This document shows, in pieces, positions 1-9,749 of a stretch of DNA of 64,000 nucleotides. Position numbers and translations under genes: made by a program. Location: positions 87,007,052-87,071,051 of the forward strand of contig CM065297.1 in NCBI GenBank assembly GCA_032871835.1, given 5' to 3'. Every line of letters begins with the position of its first letter. The first letter of the stretch is position 1. Below the pieces are notes generated by a model. The model was not told the DNA's origin. It worked only from the letters and a program-made list of their open reading frames with translations, and ran no database searches. Source of the DNA: Dipteronia dyeriana (lineage: Eukaryota > Streptophyta > Magnoliopsida > Sapindales > Sapindaceae).

Positions 1-728
1 ATGTCTAAGGAACCATTTGATGATGAAAATGAAGATGAAAATGAAGATGAATATGAAGATAAAGATGTAGACATTATTGAAACCATTATTGAAGATCATG
101 TTCAAAATGATTCTTTTAACTTATCTGAAATTTGTTTGATCAATTCACCTGAGTCAAGCATGCATTCAAATCTTGATAATTGTTTACAGGTTGCCGAAGA
201 AGAAAGAGATACTTTAGATTTTGAAGAATTGGAACAGAAAGATGACAAGCCAGAAGAAAAAGCACCCATAAATGATTCTTTTCCGGATAATCTATTACTC
301 TCTATCACAACTTTTTCTTGGTATGCTGACATTGTTAATTATCTTGCAACAGGAATGATGCCGCTCAATTGGAATGCACAGGACAAAAAGAAATTTTTGA
401 CCGAGGTAAAACGTTTTACTGGGATGACCCGTACATATTTAAGTATTGTCTTGATCAAATTGTTCGACGGTGTATTCTAAGCAATGAGGTAAGTAGTGTC
501 ATTGAATTTTGTCATTTTGAAGCATGTGGCGGTCATTTTTCGTCAAAGAAAACGGCTGCAAAAATCTTACAGTGTGGATTTTATTGACCCACCTTGTTTA
601 AAGACGCACATGCATTCTGTAAAACCTGTGAAAATTGTCAAAAGTTAGGATCCATTTTCAAGCGAAACATGATGCCTTTAAACCCTATTCTTGTCATTGA
701 AATATTTGATTGTTGAGGTATTGATTTT
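1..728 (+). pseudogene. A1 pol: acidic linker and integrase zinc-binding region, broken
   Basis: This is the end of the RT/RNase H part and the H2C2 zinc-binding region of a gypsy polyprotein. An acidic Asp/Glu stretch (residues 7-24, coded by a 12-bp repeat) is followed by the Athila-style segment WYADIVNYLATGMMP near base 320. Reading frame 1 is lost at about base 418, where the other frame continues with WDDPYIFKYC. The H..H...C..C pattern spans about bases 515-640. In-frame TGA codons fall where the family has Trp, at 585-587 (after GFY) and at about 714 (before GIDF). These look like TGG to TGA changes. The product cannot be made as it stands. Confidence 0.8.
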
Positions 729-1604
729 ATGGGTCCATTTCCACCGTCATGTGGATTTTTGTACTTTTTGGTTGCCGTTGATTATATGTCAAAATGGGTT
801 GAGGCAATTCCTTGTCGAAATAATGATCACAAAACAGTGATTAAGTTTTTAAAGGAAAATCTTTTGAGTCGATTTGGAATCCCTCGAGTCATTATCAGTG
901 ATGGAGGCAAACACTTTTGTAACAAACCTTTTGAGTCTTTAATGAAGAAATATGGAGTCACACACAAAATTGCCACACCTTACCACCCTCAAACAAGTGG
1001 TCAAGTTAAGTTAGCAAATATGGAGATAAAATATATCTTGCAAAAAACGGTTAACCCTGATCGAAAAGATTGGTCTCTTAGACTAAATGATGCACTTTGG
1101 GCTTACCGCACTGCATTCAAAACATCTTTGGGTATGTCTCCTTATCGTTTAGTTTATGGAAAACCTTGCCACTTACCTGTTGAACTTGAGAAAAAAGCAT
1201 ATTGGGCCATTAAAGCTTTCAATTCTAACCTAAATGATGCCGGTGAATTGCGCAAGTTGCAAATAACTGAACTTGAAGAATTAAGAAATGACGCGTACGA
1301 AAATGTAAAAATTCTTAAAGAAAAATCTAAAACCTTTCATGACTGACGAATTTTAAGAAGATCATTTGAAGTTGGTCAAAATTTTTTGCTTTATAATTCT
1401 CGACTTCATTTATTTCCTGGCAAACTGAAATCAAAATGGAGTGGTCCATTTGTTGTGAAACACGTGTATCCATATGGTGCCCTTGACATTGAGAATCCTA
1501 GGAATGGTAATGTGTTTAAAGTAAATGGACAACGTGTGAAACCATTCTTAGAAATACAAATTTTCAAAAAGACTCTGCCGTCCTTTTTGACCCTTGTTAC
1601 AAAG
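729..1604 (+). pseudogene. A1 integrase core and C-terminal domain
   Basis: This is the gypsy integrase catalytic core, which joins cDNA ends to the target DNA. The first Asp region ([18 protein letters not shown]) and the second (IISDGGKHF) are present. The third catalytic position, normally Glu in the SGQVE motif, reads Lys (SGQVK, codon 1008-1010), so the enzyme would be dead. One in-frame TGA at 1344-1346 splits the core from the C-terminal segment ([19 protein letters not shown]), which continues in the same frame to 1604. The wording of the core ([32 protein letters not shown]) matches Athila elements. Confidence 0.88.
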
Positions 1605-1695
1605 GTGAGTAAAAAAATCATTTGCTTTTGGCTTTATTTTTGTTTGCAATTATTATTTTTGTTTTTGTTCTCTTTTACGTTTTGAATTTTTGCAG
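1605..1695 (+). other. Candidate intron after A1 integrase
   Basis: A consensus donor (AAAG|GTGAGT at 1604/1605) is followed by a T-rich tract and a consensus acceptor (TTTTTGCAG, ending 1695). The 91-bp span begins just after the conserved integrase C-terminus. Athila-type elements are thought to express their second ORF from a spliced transcript, so this may be the remnant of such an intron. No transcript evidence is available. Confidence 0.45.
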
Positions 1696-1932
1696 GATTA
1701 ATTTCTAGGTTCAATTTTTGCTTGATGTGTTTTGCTATATAACCCCGGTTAAGTGGCGGATAACGGTACTCCGTGATAATTCAAGTCGGTTTAATTTAGT
1801 TTCCCAAATAACTGATCCCCAAAACAATTCATGGAAGAAATTTTCACAAACCTGCGAAAAAAATTTCCATAGTTGCCCTAAAGTGCTCTGAAAAAGATTT
1901 ACAAAGCACGTTCCGAAAGATTACGCTTACTG

Positions 1933-2382
1933 ATGATAAACAAAATTCCTGTTGAAATTCACTGGTTGATCGAAGCTAAGGTACGTCTATCAGGTGAGTC
2001 TGCTGATTCATTTATATCTTACATGCCTGGTTTTGGAAGAAGTAACCTTGCAAAAAAACGAAGAGCTAAGAAGTTAGGGGTTACTTGTCACAAATGTGCA
2101 CGTACAAATTGCAACACACGTTGTCGCTCTTTAAGAATGGTGTCTAATAATCGGGAAGATAAAATTCTATTCATCAGGCATGATTTGCGTAAGGAGTCAT
2201 TGGATAATATCCTAACGACTCTTGATGCACATCCTAGTGGATATGTGCAAATGGAAATTGACGGATTATGGCCACAATTTCAAAATGAACATGCACAATA
2301 CAGTCTTGGGAATCTGACTTTAAAAGGCCTTGTTTGCCAATTTATAAGAAAATTGGATGGGAAGCATATCCCCGACCCATAG
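1933..2382 (+). CDS. A1 second ORF downstream of pol, cysteine-motif protein
   Basis: This uninterrupted 149-residue ORF lies in the position where Athila elements carry an env-like gene. I do not recognise a named domain. Residues 42-46 are basic (KKRRA). A cluster follows with spacing C-X2-C-X4-C-X3-C (CHKCARTNCNTRC, about residues 52-64), then NREDKILFIRHDLRKESLD and HPSGYVQMEI. There is no hydrophobic membrane segment or signal peptide, so a classical envelope protein is unlikely. It is intact while the neighbouring pol is broken. It could be a nucleic-acid binding accessory protein or a captured host fragment. The ATG overlaps a TGA that closes the frame upstream. Confidence 0.5.
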   Translation: MINKIPVEIHWLIEAKVRLSGESADSFISYMPGFGRSNLAKKRRAKKLGVTCHKCARTNCNTRCRSLRMVSNNREDKILFIRHDLRKESLDNILTTLDAHPSGYVQMEIDGLWPQFQNEHAQYSLGNLTLKGLVCQFIRKLDGKHIPDP

Positions 2383-3492
2383 AGGGCGTTGAAGCCGTTT
2401 CTGGACTTAAAACCAGAGGAAGATGTGAGCCACAATCACAACTACCAGTAAATATCCTTTTTATTATCTTTTTCCTTCCGCATTTAATATCTTTTGTAAT
2501 TATTGTTGTTTACTTTTGATTTTTGAAGAGAACAAGTAATACAGAATTGATCTGAATCTCAGTTTGTGATTGTCTCATGGTTTTTATGCATTTTATTTTC
2601 CTATATTTTGAATTTCTTTTGTTGTTTTGCAGTATTTTGTTGCCTTTCAAGTTGTTCAGGTGATATCTTCTAAACCTTACCTCTTTCTAAAGATATTGGG
2701 GACAATGTCTCGTTCTGGTTGGGGGGAGGGGATAGTTGATTCAATAACTTTTGTTTTTCTAAAAAAAAAAACTAACTTCTGACCAATTTTTTTTTTGTAA
2801 AGATGGCCGAGTAAGGAGATCTTTTAGATACTTCTAACACGTATCTTTGTAGTTCTGATGCATTTGTTTTTCTTCTCTTCTGACTATTCAAATTTATTAA
2901 CTCTCCATTGTGATATCATTGATTAATCCTTTTGTTCATTAAGTCATCTTGAGAAATTTTTCGAACTATTCTAGACACACACGCACATTGACACATGATT
3001 ATGTGCAGTAAGTTGAGATTTTACGATATTTAGTTCTGAAACATCATTTAAGGGTAACAACCGAAGGCAGTGGTCTTGTTTAAAAATAATTTTATTAATA
3101 ATAATAATAATTTTGTGTGTTGTGACCAAAACTCTTACTTAGTCTAGATAAGAATAAAGTGCAGTTTCACACAAAACGGTGGAGTCTAGATAAGAATAAA
3201 GTGCAATTTTGTAGCCTCTTTAACTCGAGCAATTAAGTCCGAGGGGTGCTTAAACACCTAATGTCCTAAGACCAACTGGTTTGGGAGTCATTGACCCAAA
3301 GCTCGTTAAACGGGTTAAAGAGAAAGCGTAAAGGAATTGTACTAAAAAAAAAATAACATCTGCAATCCGAGTAATTAAGCCCGTAGGAGTGTTTTAACAC
3401 TTAATGCCCTAAAGCCAACTGGTTTGGGAGTCATTGGCCTAAAGCTCGCTACATGGATTAAAGATGGAATGTTTGTTTCCAATTTTGTTATA

Positions 3493-3523
<31 letters not shown>

Positions 3524-3770
3524 ACTACTGCCTAAGGAAGAAGCCCTGATGAGATTTCAGAATGAAAATGTTGTTTGATTTCAAGTGAATCTCATAGTTA
3601 TTGTGTTGATCTTTATTGAGCACAAGAAAGTTTGATTGATAACTCAATTGATGACTGGTTGTCAAAGGGTGAAAAAAGAAGTATGGGAGAGTTGTCTATT
3701 TGGAAGTTTAGAGATTTGAATTTGAGTTTTTACTATTTTAGCTTTAATTGCTAGGGACTAGCAATAAGCT
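2383..3770 (+). other. A1 3' untranslated region
   Basis: This is non-coding, AT-rich internal sequence between the second ORF and the polypurine array. It contains the ATTGGGGACAATG motif at about 2696 followed by a purine tract (GGTTGGGGGGAGGGG, about 2718-2733), as in Athila elements. It also holds a possible small intron (acceptor TTGTTTTGCAG ending near 2632), the tandem repeats listed separately, and poly-A/poly-T runs. I see no convincing gene in it. Confidence 0.6.
3141..3448 (+). repeat. Two tandem duplications in A1 3' region
   Basis: AGTCTAGATAAGAATAAAGTG occurs at 3141 and again at 3183 (42-bp period). Downstream, an 81-bp block starting CGAGCAATTAAG at 3226 recurs at 3368 in diverged form (period 142). 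The shared core is CCAACTGGTTTGGGAGTCAT. Both pairs lie in the non-coding 3' region. Confidence 0.8.
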
Positions 3771-3824
3771 GGTTGGGGGTTGGGGGTTGGGGGTTTGGGG
3801 TTGGGGGTTTGGGGTTGGGGGGGG
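3771..3824 (+). repeat. G-rich minisatellite serving as polypurine tract
   Basis: About eight units of GGTTGGGGG or GGTTTGGGG run directly into the TG of the LTR. This is the position of the plus-strand priming polypurine tract. The regular G runs separated by TT could form G-quadruplexes. The array is longer and more T-interrupted than a usual polypurine tract. Confidence 0.7.
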
Positions 3825-4097
3825 TGTGATTAACACTGAAAAGTGTATGTTTACTAAAGGATAATATCATCATTTTACACTTCCAATATGATTAATTCCT
3901 CAATTTAGACATAATTTCGTTCGCTCGTATAAATAAATGTGTTGTGTAGTAATCAGTGTATTTTTCTTTGTATTTAAGAGGTAATTTGATCAATTCAGAA
4001 TTATGGAGAAGTCAGATGGCAAAACAAACATCGTTTTCAAGTTTAGAACGTCAAAAACCTTAGGAAGACCACGAAGGGCATTTTTATAATTTGACTA

Positions 4098-4320
4098 TTC
4101 ACTGTTCACAGTTGACTTTTCACTGTTCACATTTGACTTTCACTGTTCCTGATGATGTGGCACATTCCTATTGGCCCAAACTGCGAGTGCACCATACACG
4201 CAGCTGTAGAGAATCATATTCTAGAAGCCGGTGCACTGTTCACTATTCAGTTCATGGATGAGTTGCTGTCCACTGTTCACTTCACGGATGAGTTACTGTT
4301 AACTGTTCACTGTTCACTGA
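4098..4320 (+). repeat. CACTGTTCAC motif array in A1 LTR
   Basis: The motif CACTGTTCAC or a close variant appears at least seven times (near 4099, 4120, 4140, 4222, 4269 and twice near 4301) just upstream of the LTR TATA box. Repeated motifs in U3 can act as enhancers. That role is inferred here. Confidence 0.65.
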
Positions 4321-4386
4321 TTACGTGGCAAAATCTGGACGCTCCATCCCAAATTCATCTGATAGTCAATTTTCATCCGTATTTTG

Positions 4387-4393
4387 TATAAAT
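4387..4393 (+). promoter_or_regulatory. TATA box of A1 LTR
   Basis: TATAAAT follows the motif array by about 70 bp and precedes TC-rich sequence (GTCTGTCCCCTC), as expected at a plant LTR U3/R junction. It is assigned by position and sequence only. Confidence 0.5.
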
Positions 4394-4609
4394 TGGGTGT
4401 CTGTCCCCTCTAATTTTCATATTCTGAATTCAAATATGATGTTAGATTTGTGAAATTCTCTATCTTTTGTTCTCAAATTCTTAGTTTAAATAAAATAGAT
4501 ATTTTCTAGTTAAATTATGTCTGACTAATTTTATATAGTTGGGGCAAAAGGTGATACTGTTAGTATGGAAAATATTATCCAATTTTGGTAAGTTTTTTTT
4601 TTTTTTTGC

Positions 4610-4807
4610 TTTCTCCCCTCTGATCTTTGTGGAGTTTTTGACTCACTGTAGATATACAGATATTGTCTAGCACAGTGAGTACTTTTACCCATATTTATCA
4701 GAGAGTGGTTTCTCCCCTCTGATCTTTGTGGAGTTTTTGACTCACTGTAGACAGACAGATATTGTCTAGCATAGTGAGTACTTATACCCATATCTATCAA
4801 AGAATGG
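4610..4807 (+). repeat. 99-bp tandem duplication in A1 LTR
   Basis: Two copies begin TCTCCCCTCT at 4612 and 4711 (period 99). They differ at about ten positions. Each holds an internal inverted pair, CTCACTGTAGA and TAGCAYAGTGAG, around CAGATATTG. Confidence 0.85.
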
Positions 4808-5071
4808 TCAGTGAAGTGGAATACCATCCCATTAATCTGGACTAAATATTAATAATTGGATCATATTCGAATTATCAACAGTGGATCCCTTAACCCCAGT
4901 TTTAATTTTAATTGATTTACACTTTATAACAAGCTTAGTAGTTAATCTAGATAATTAATTCTATAAGGACAAGTGAACAACCTCCATGTGGTTCGATCCG
5001 GTCTTACCGGTTAATTTATTACTATGACACTCTTATACTTGGGAGTAGGAACACTTCTTTAAAACGTATCA

Positions 5072-5662
5072 ATGCTCGATGCTAGATCGCAGCAATCACC
5101 AGATCAATATTCAGATAGTTCACTTATAATTGTTTATTTGGCATCTTCTGCCTCAGAGCTCCCTTATCCTTGTCTGAAGACGAAGCTCCAGCTCAAGAAT
5201 TCTGTAAGCAGTCATACTACCTTTTTCTTTCACTTCCAATATATGTGCTAACATACTGCTATATAGTCATTTTCATGTGAAGGATCTGCAAGTCTTAAAT
5301 TTCTACTCCATACCCTCGTGTAAGTGGGATTTGAGTCTAATGCCTTTTGTACTAACTAGCAAATTAAAAAGAATCCACTAAAATAGTAATGTACTTTTTA
5401 TGTTAGGAATCTATTGAAGTCAAAATACTGAAAATTAAAAGATAATGTACTCTGCATTAGGTATGGAGTATTTTATTGCACATTCTTTTATTTTCATATG
5501 CAAAAATCTCTTATAATTCTTTTTGTACATCATAATTAGACCTCATTTAAGAACTAAATATTCCATTGACATGTATTCATTAATTATGTTGTGAAATTTA
5601 GATGTAACCATACATCAGTTGACTAAAACTGCAACATCCCCCATTGGAATTACTAACATTAT
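5072..5662. other. Unassigned spacer
   Basis: About 590 bp between the estimated A1 LTR end and the C1 LTR. I find no coding, repeat or terminal structure here. A short GC-richer patch (5140-5210) followed by GTAAGC resembles an exon end but is too short to support a gene. Confidence 0.4.
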
Positions 5663-6516
5663 TGTTGTGAATCTAGGTCTACAAATGAACCTAGATCCGA
5701 GACCTATTCTTGTTCGAAACCTATAAGACTTACTTGATACAAATAAAGAACAGATAAAAGGAATAATAAACTAACAACATATTTCCATAGAGAACAAGAA
5801 ACTAAATAAATAAAAGTAGAAAAAGAACATATAGATTTTTATCGTGGTTCAGCTTGAAATCAAGCCAATATCCACGTTGTGGTTTGGCTCATTCAACTAT
5901 ATGAATTTTTGTTACAGGCCAAATCTACCCAGAAATGAAACCAATCAGCCCTCAAAAGGAGCCTAGAAACCCTAATTACAACGATCAACCAAATAGAGAC
6001 CTATTACACAAACTATGCCTGAGATCACAAACCCAAAATCACTCAAATTTTACATCAGCAGAATCACAATACAAAAATCTTGTGTTTTCTCTCTTAGCAC
6101 TCTTGCAAAAATTCAAAGTAGAGAAGCCTGATATTCAAGTTGAATATAAGGAACACTAAGAATAAAAAAGAGAAAAGCTATCTGAGAAATTGAAACGAAA
6201 GTCCTAGAAATCAAAAAAGTAATTTCTCTCTCAATCGCTTCATAATATATACCCTCATCAGATATGGTCCAACTCGATCAAGTGTAGCCAACCATCTGTT
6301 TCCATGTAACCAAGAGAATCCTGACTCAACCTTATCAGGTTGTAATCTGACAAGTTAAAACGAGTGTTTGAGTAAGTGTAATTATCAACTTTAGGAGTAT
6401 TCCATTTGGGTTTCTTCTGGCTTCAACTTCTCTCATCACTGGGCTTAATATATGGCTTTAGAAATGGGCTCAAGAAATGGGCCTCCAGATGAATTTGGAT
6501 GGACTAAAACACCACA
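5663..6516 (-). mobile_element. C1 3' LTR
   Basis: The unit is about 854 bp. Read on the minus strand it starts TGTGGTGTTTTAG (at 6516) and ends GATTCACAACA (at 5663), giving TG..CA ends. A purine-rich stretch (CTAAGGTAGAAT) precedes it. It contains the 'cgtggttcagcttgaaatcaa' type sequence seen near many copia LTR ends. The second LTR is lost, so the bounds rest on the termini alone. Confidence 0.7.
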
Positions 6517-6631
6517 ATTCTACCTTAGTTAATCACAATTCATATAGCAGAGCAGACTTCTCCAAACTTGGGTCAAAGTACAACAAACAGATTAGCCATG
6601 ATCACCTAATTTTAGTAAGTTCAAGCTGTGC

Positions 6632-7583
6632 TTAAGCTTGTTGTAGGAAACAACTTTTTATGCCAATGTTAGCTGGATTTTCCTCAGTTGAGATTTTTTC
6701 TACCTTAATAATACCTTCAGAGATATTATCTCTGATAAAGTGGTATTTGACCTCTACGTACTTAGTTCTCTCATGAAATACATGATTCTTGCACAAATGC
6801 AATGCATTTTGGCTATCCATATAAATGACTGGCTTACCACTAAACACTTTAACTTCTTCTAAAAGACCTTGAAGCCATATAGCTTCCTTGATAGCCTCTG
6901 TTACTGTTATTTACTTTGCTTTAGTAGTGGACAAGGGCACTACTGATTGCAACTAGCTTTTCTGGCTTACACAGTAAATTGCAATAGTAAAGAAATAGGA
7001 GGAGGTGGATCTCTTTTTATCTTTATCACCTACATAATTAGAATCTATATAACATATTAAGTCTACAACAATATTGGCAAAATCATACACTAACCCAGTT
7101 GAAGTGGTTGAGCTAATATTCCTTAATAGTCATTTCTTGGCATTCCAATGACCCTTACTAGGATCACCCATATATCTAGACAAGACACTAATAGATTGTA
7201 CTAAATCTTCCCTAGTAATGATCATAGCATACATAACGGATCCAACATCACTAGATTATGGAATAATATCCATAAATCTCCTCTCCTCAACAGATCGAGG
7301 AGATAATGAAGATGATAAAATAAAACTAGAAGAAAGAGAAACATTGGCAGGTTTACAGTTTTTCATTGCAAACCTATCCACCATCTTTAACAAATAACTT
7401 TCTTGTTTAAGACACAACCCGGACTCATTTCTAGTTCTAACAATTTCTATTCTTAGAATTCTTTTTGCACTACCTAAATCTTTCATGTAAAATTTAGTTT
7501 TCAATTTCTCTTTTAACTCTCTAATCCTAGACATACTCTAATTTGCAATTAACATACCATCAACATATAAAAGCAAGTAAAAG
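6632..7583 (-). pseudogene. C1 reverse transcriptase C-terminal part and RNase H
   Basis: Read on the minus strand, this is the second half of a copia RT followed by RNase H. RT palm text (KFYMKDLGSAKRILRIEI, about 7480-7440) and the thumb are present. RNase H segments include YIDSNYVGDKDKKRSTSSY and YMDSQNALHLCKNHVFHERT. The catalytic YVDD motif reads YVDG (near 7548-7560), so the polymerase is inactive. Several stops and shifts fall between 7000 and 7250. The start of the domain lies across the N1 insertion at 12616. Confidence 0.88.
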
Positions 7584-7588
7584 GTATT

Positions 7589-8615
7589 ATTTTATGGTGA
7601 TTTTTGGATCATATAGGATTGACCACGCATCTAACATGTTTTTATATATTATTGAAGATGTTATGGAGAAAATAGAAAATAGAAAAAAGGGAAAAACATG
7701 CACACATAAGTTTACGTGGTAGAACCCCAAGGTGGGGAAACATCCACGGTTTGGTGATGTCGAGAAGAATTCACTATGAATAGAATGATTACACACACTG
7801 TCCCTCTCCTTTTTTGGCATCTCTTTATTTTTGTGTATCTTTCTATGTGTTCTCATATATGTCTCCGTCTATATCTCTTTTTTGTATATCTCTTTTTATA
7901 TTGATATTATGGGTATATTTATATGTGCATAGAACCCTAATCCTAGTTACACAAATAAGGAAAGGTGATAGTGTTTAATTAGAACTGGTTACTTATTGAA
8001 GTCGTCTTTGTCTTTTTTCCTGTTTCAAAGATCTTATGCATTGAATTAGAGTCTTCATAGGACTTTAGTTGAGTAGTTTTTTTAGGACTTATTTCCTGAT
8101 TGGTGCGCAATCTTCTAGAAGAGTAGAGTTATTGCTTGATTTGGACTCGTTTCCTGTTTGGTGTTTATCCTTCTGGAAGCTTTGAGTTCTTTCCTAAATA
8201 GAATTCTCTGACATTGAAAAGGAAATAAGGATATTTCCTTATTGGAGTGTGATTCTAGATTCCTTGTTTAAGTAAGACAATTCTTCTTCGTATTTGAGTC
8301 GTAGTTGCCTTTAATGTCTCCCAAATGTTGTCCAACTGACCAGTTGTCTAGTCCCGACCAAACTTCTTTTATCCGATCGGATGGTCACGACCAAGTTGTC
8401 TCTACCCGATCGGTTAGTTTCCCCGACCAGGTTATTTATACCCGATCGGTGAGTTTTCTCGACCATTTTGGATAATCTTGACTAGGCCTTGAGATCATCT
8501 GTTAATTGTCTTGGATTAATCTTCCATGATTAACTTTTATGATATGGCATATCTAATCACCGTGTTTTCAGGTGATCATGCTGACTTGTCATGCAATCAA
8601 AAAATTCCTATAATA
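7589..8615 (-). mobile_element. N1 3' LTR
   Basis: This is the left copy of the N1 LTR. It aligns from GATTTTTGGATC (about 7599) to CCTATAATA (8615) with the copy at 11584-12610. Both outer ends have drifted from the TG..CA form kept in the other copy. It contains three CCGATCGG palindromes (8373, 8406, 8442) interleaved with CGACCA. Confidence 0.85.
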
Positions 8616-8632
8616 ATACCCCCTCAAATCCG
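8616..8632 (-). other. N1 polypurine tract
   Basis: On the minus strand the sequence GGATTTGAGGGGGTATTA sits immediately before the LTR, the expected plus-strand primer position. Confidence 0.65.
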
Positions 8633-8794
8633 CGAGATGAGCTCTTGATGGCTAAACGAATGGGATTTGAATAGTTTTGATTTTTTTACGCTTCCAAACT
8701 TATTGCTCTAACCCGATCAAGTATCTTATTAAACTGATTGGGTTTCTTTTTTTAAACTAATCAATTATCTTATTAACTAATCAATCTTAGACTC

Positions 8795-9085
8795 TTTTTT
8801 CTTTTGCTCCATTGTAGTTGGACCAGTCGATGTCCTGGCTCTCTACTCGGGATAATTTCCGACTCTTTTTTTTTGACCAGTCGGTGTCTCAACTCTTTGC
8901 TCAGGATAATTTCTAACTGTCTTGAATTAGTTGGTGTCCTGGCCTTTCGCTGAGGATAATTTTTGACCATCTGGATTCTTTGGTCAGTGTTCTAGCTTTT
9001 CACTCAGGATAATTCTCAACCGTTTCGATTCTTCGATTGGTGTCCTGGCATTTCTCTTAGGATAATTCCAGACCGTCTTGAGTCT
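8795..9085 (-). repeat. About five copies of a ~53-bp degenerate tandem repeat in N1
   Basis: The core GATAATTT recurs at 8851, 8905, 8955, 9008 and 9061 (spacings 54, 50, 53, 53). The units share GGTGTCCTGGC upstream of the core and GACCGTC downstream. They occupy the region where an autonomous element would carry the end of pol or its 3' region. Confidence 0.85.
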
Positions 9086-9437
9086 TCAACCAAGAGGTGT
9101 TCTGGGAACCTTGCCCCATTTTTCTTGTTTTTCTCATGTAAACAAGTCACCAATGACGTCTCCCGGTTTTGTCTATTTACAAGGGTTTGCCCGAATTGTT
9201 AGTGAAATACTAACACAACCGGACGCATTTCACAAGGTTTTCCCTAATGGCATACCCAAGTGCTTTTTCCAGGTAAAACCGGTATCTCGGGGTGGTCGGA
9301 TTATTGACAGTGCTTTATATACATCTAGTCAGTTCGACAAGCACGCCACAACCGACTTCTCAGCCTCTCAGGTACCTTCACCCATCATGGCAGGTTGGCG
9401 CTGCGAGTTTATCTTTGATAACCAAGATGATTATTAA
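9078..9437 (+). CDS. Unrecognised 119-residue ORF antisense to N1 gag
   Basis: This open frame lies on the strand opposite to N1's gag, between the tandem repeats and the gag end. I recognise no domain. The composition is ordinary rather than low-complexity, with VSEILTQPDAFHKVFPNGIP (about residues 38-57) and CEFIFDNQDDY at the end. There is no obvious signal peptide or membrane segment. It may be a degraded counterpart of the antisense ORF carried by T1, a captured host exon, or chance. The ATG is the first in frame. Its start overlaps the last repeat unit, so the true 5' end may lie further inside. Confidence 0.3.
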   Translation: MSLQPRGVLGTLPHFSCFSHVNKSPMTSPGFVYLQGFARIVSEILTQPDAFHKVFPNGIPKCFFQVKPVSRGGRIIDSALYTSSQFDKHATTDFSASQVPSPIMAGWRCEFIFDNQDDY

Positions 9438-9749
9438 AAATTTGAACACCATTCTTGGCTTCTTTATTTATTGATCTGAAAATCAAAAACATCAAAGTAT
9501 CAAAAAATAATTAAATGAAAACTAAAAATCTAAAACAAACTGAAAATATCTTAATCAAAAACTAAATGCAACTAGACTATCTCTCTCAGGAGAAGGTTTT
9601 TTTTTTTTTTTGAAGACTAAGTTTCGTCATCCATGAGCTTGTGTAAGGTTCTCAAAAGATAATGTTTACTGTCCCTTCGCCACTGTCTCAGCTCAGGCTT
9701 CGCTTCTTCTCCTGATTTCCATTAGCTGATCGCCCCAATGGGGGTCCTT

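Larger units (their letters stand above)
1..5071 (+). mobile_element. A1: Athila-like Ty3/gypsy retrotransposon, 3' part
   Basis: The window opens inside the pol gene of a gypsy element and runs to what looks like its 3' LTR. The order is RNase H/integrase linker, integrase, a second ORF, a long 3' untranslated stretch with tandem repeats, a G-rich polypurine array, and an LTR starting TGTGATTAAC. The integrase wording and the ATTGGGGACAATG motif at about 2696 are typical of the Athila group. The 5' half lies outside the window. The LTR end at about 5071 is an estimate because the upstream target duplication is not visible. Confidence 0.85.
3825..5071 (+). mobile_element. A1 3' LTR
   Basis: The LTR starts TGTGATTAACACTG directly after the polypurine array. 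It continues with text typical of Athila LTRs (ATATCATCATTTTACACTTCC) and is estimated to end near AAAACGTATCA. It includes a motif array (4098-4320), a TATA box (4387) and a 99-bp tandem duplication. The right boundary is uncertain because the opposite LTR is outside the window. Confidence 0.7.

Noticed and set aside
4152..4391. 79-residue open frame in the A1 LTR
   Set aside because: It arises from the CACTGTTCAC repeat motifs and lies in U3; no domain.
5140..5215. Possible host exon with a splice donor
   Set aside because: Only about 70 bases of balanced sequence before GTAAGC; no second exon or recognisable protein.
8795..9085. Spaced repeats that could suggest a CRISPR array
   Set aside because: The repeats are degenerate across the whole unit and lie inside a plant retrotransposon; no constant repeat with unique spacers.
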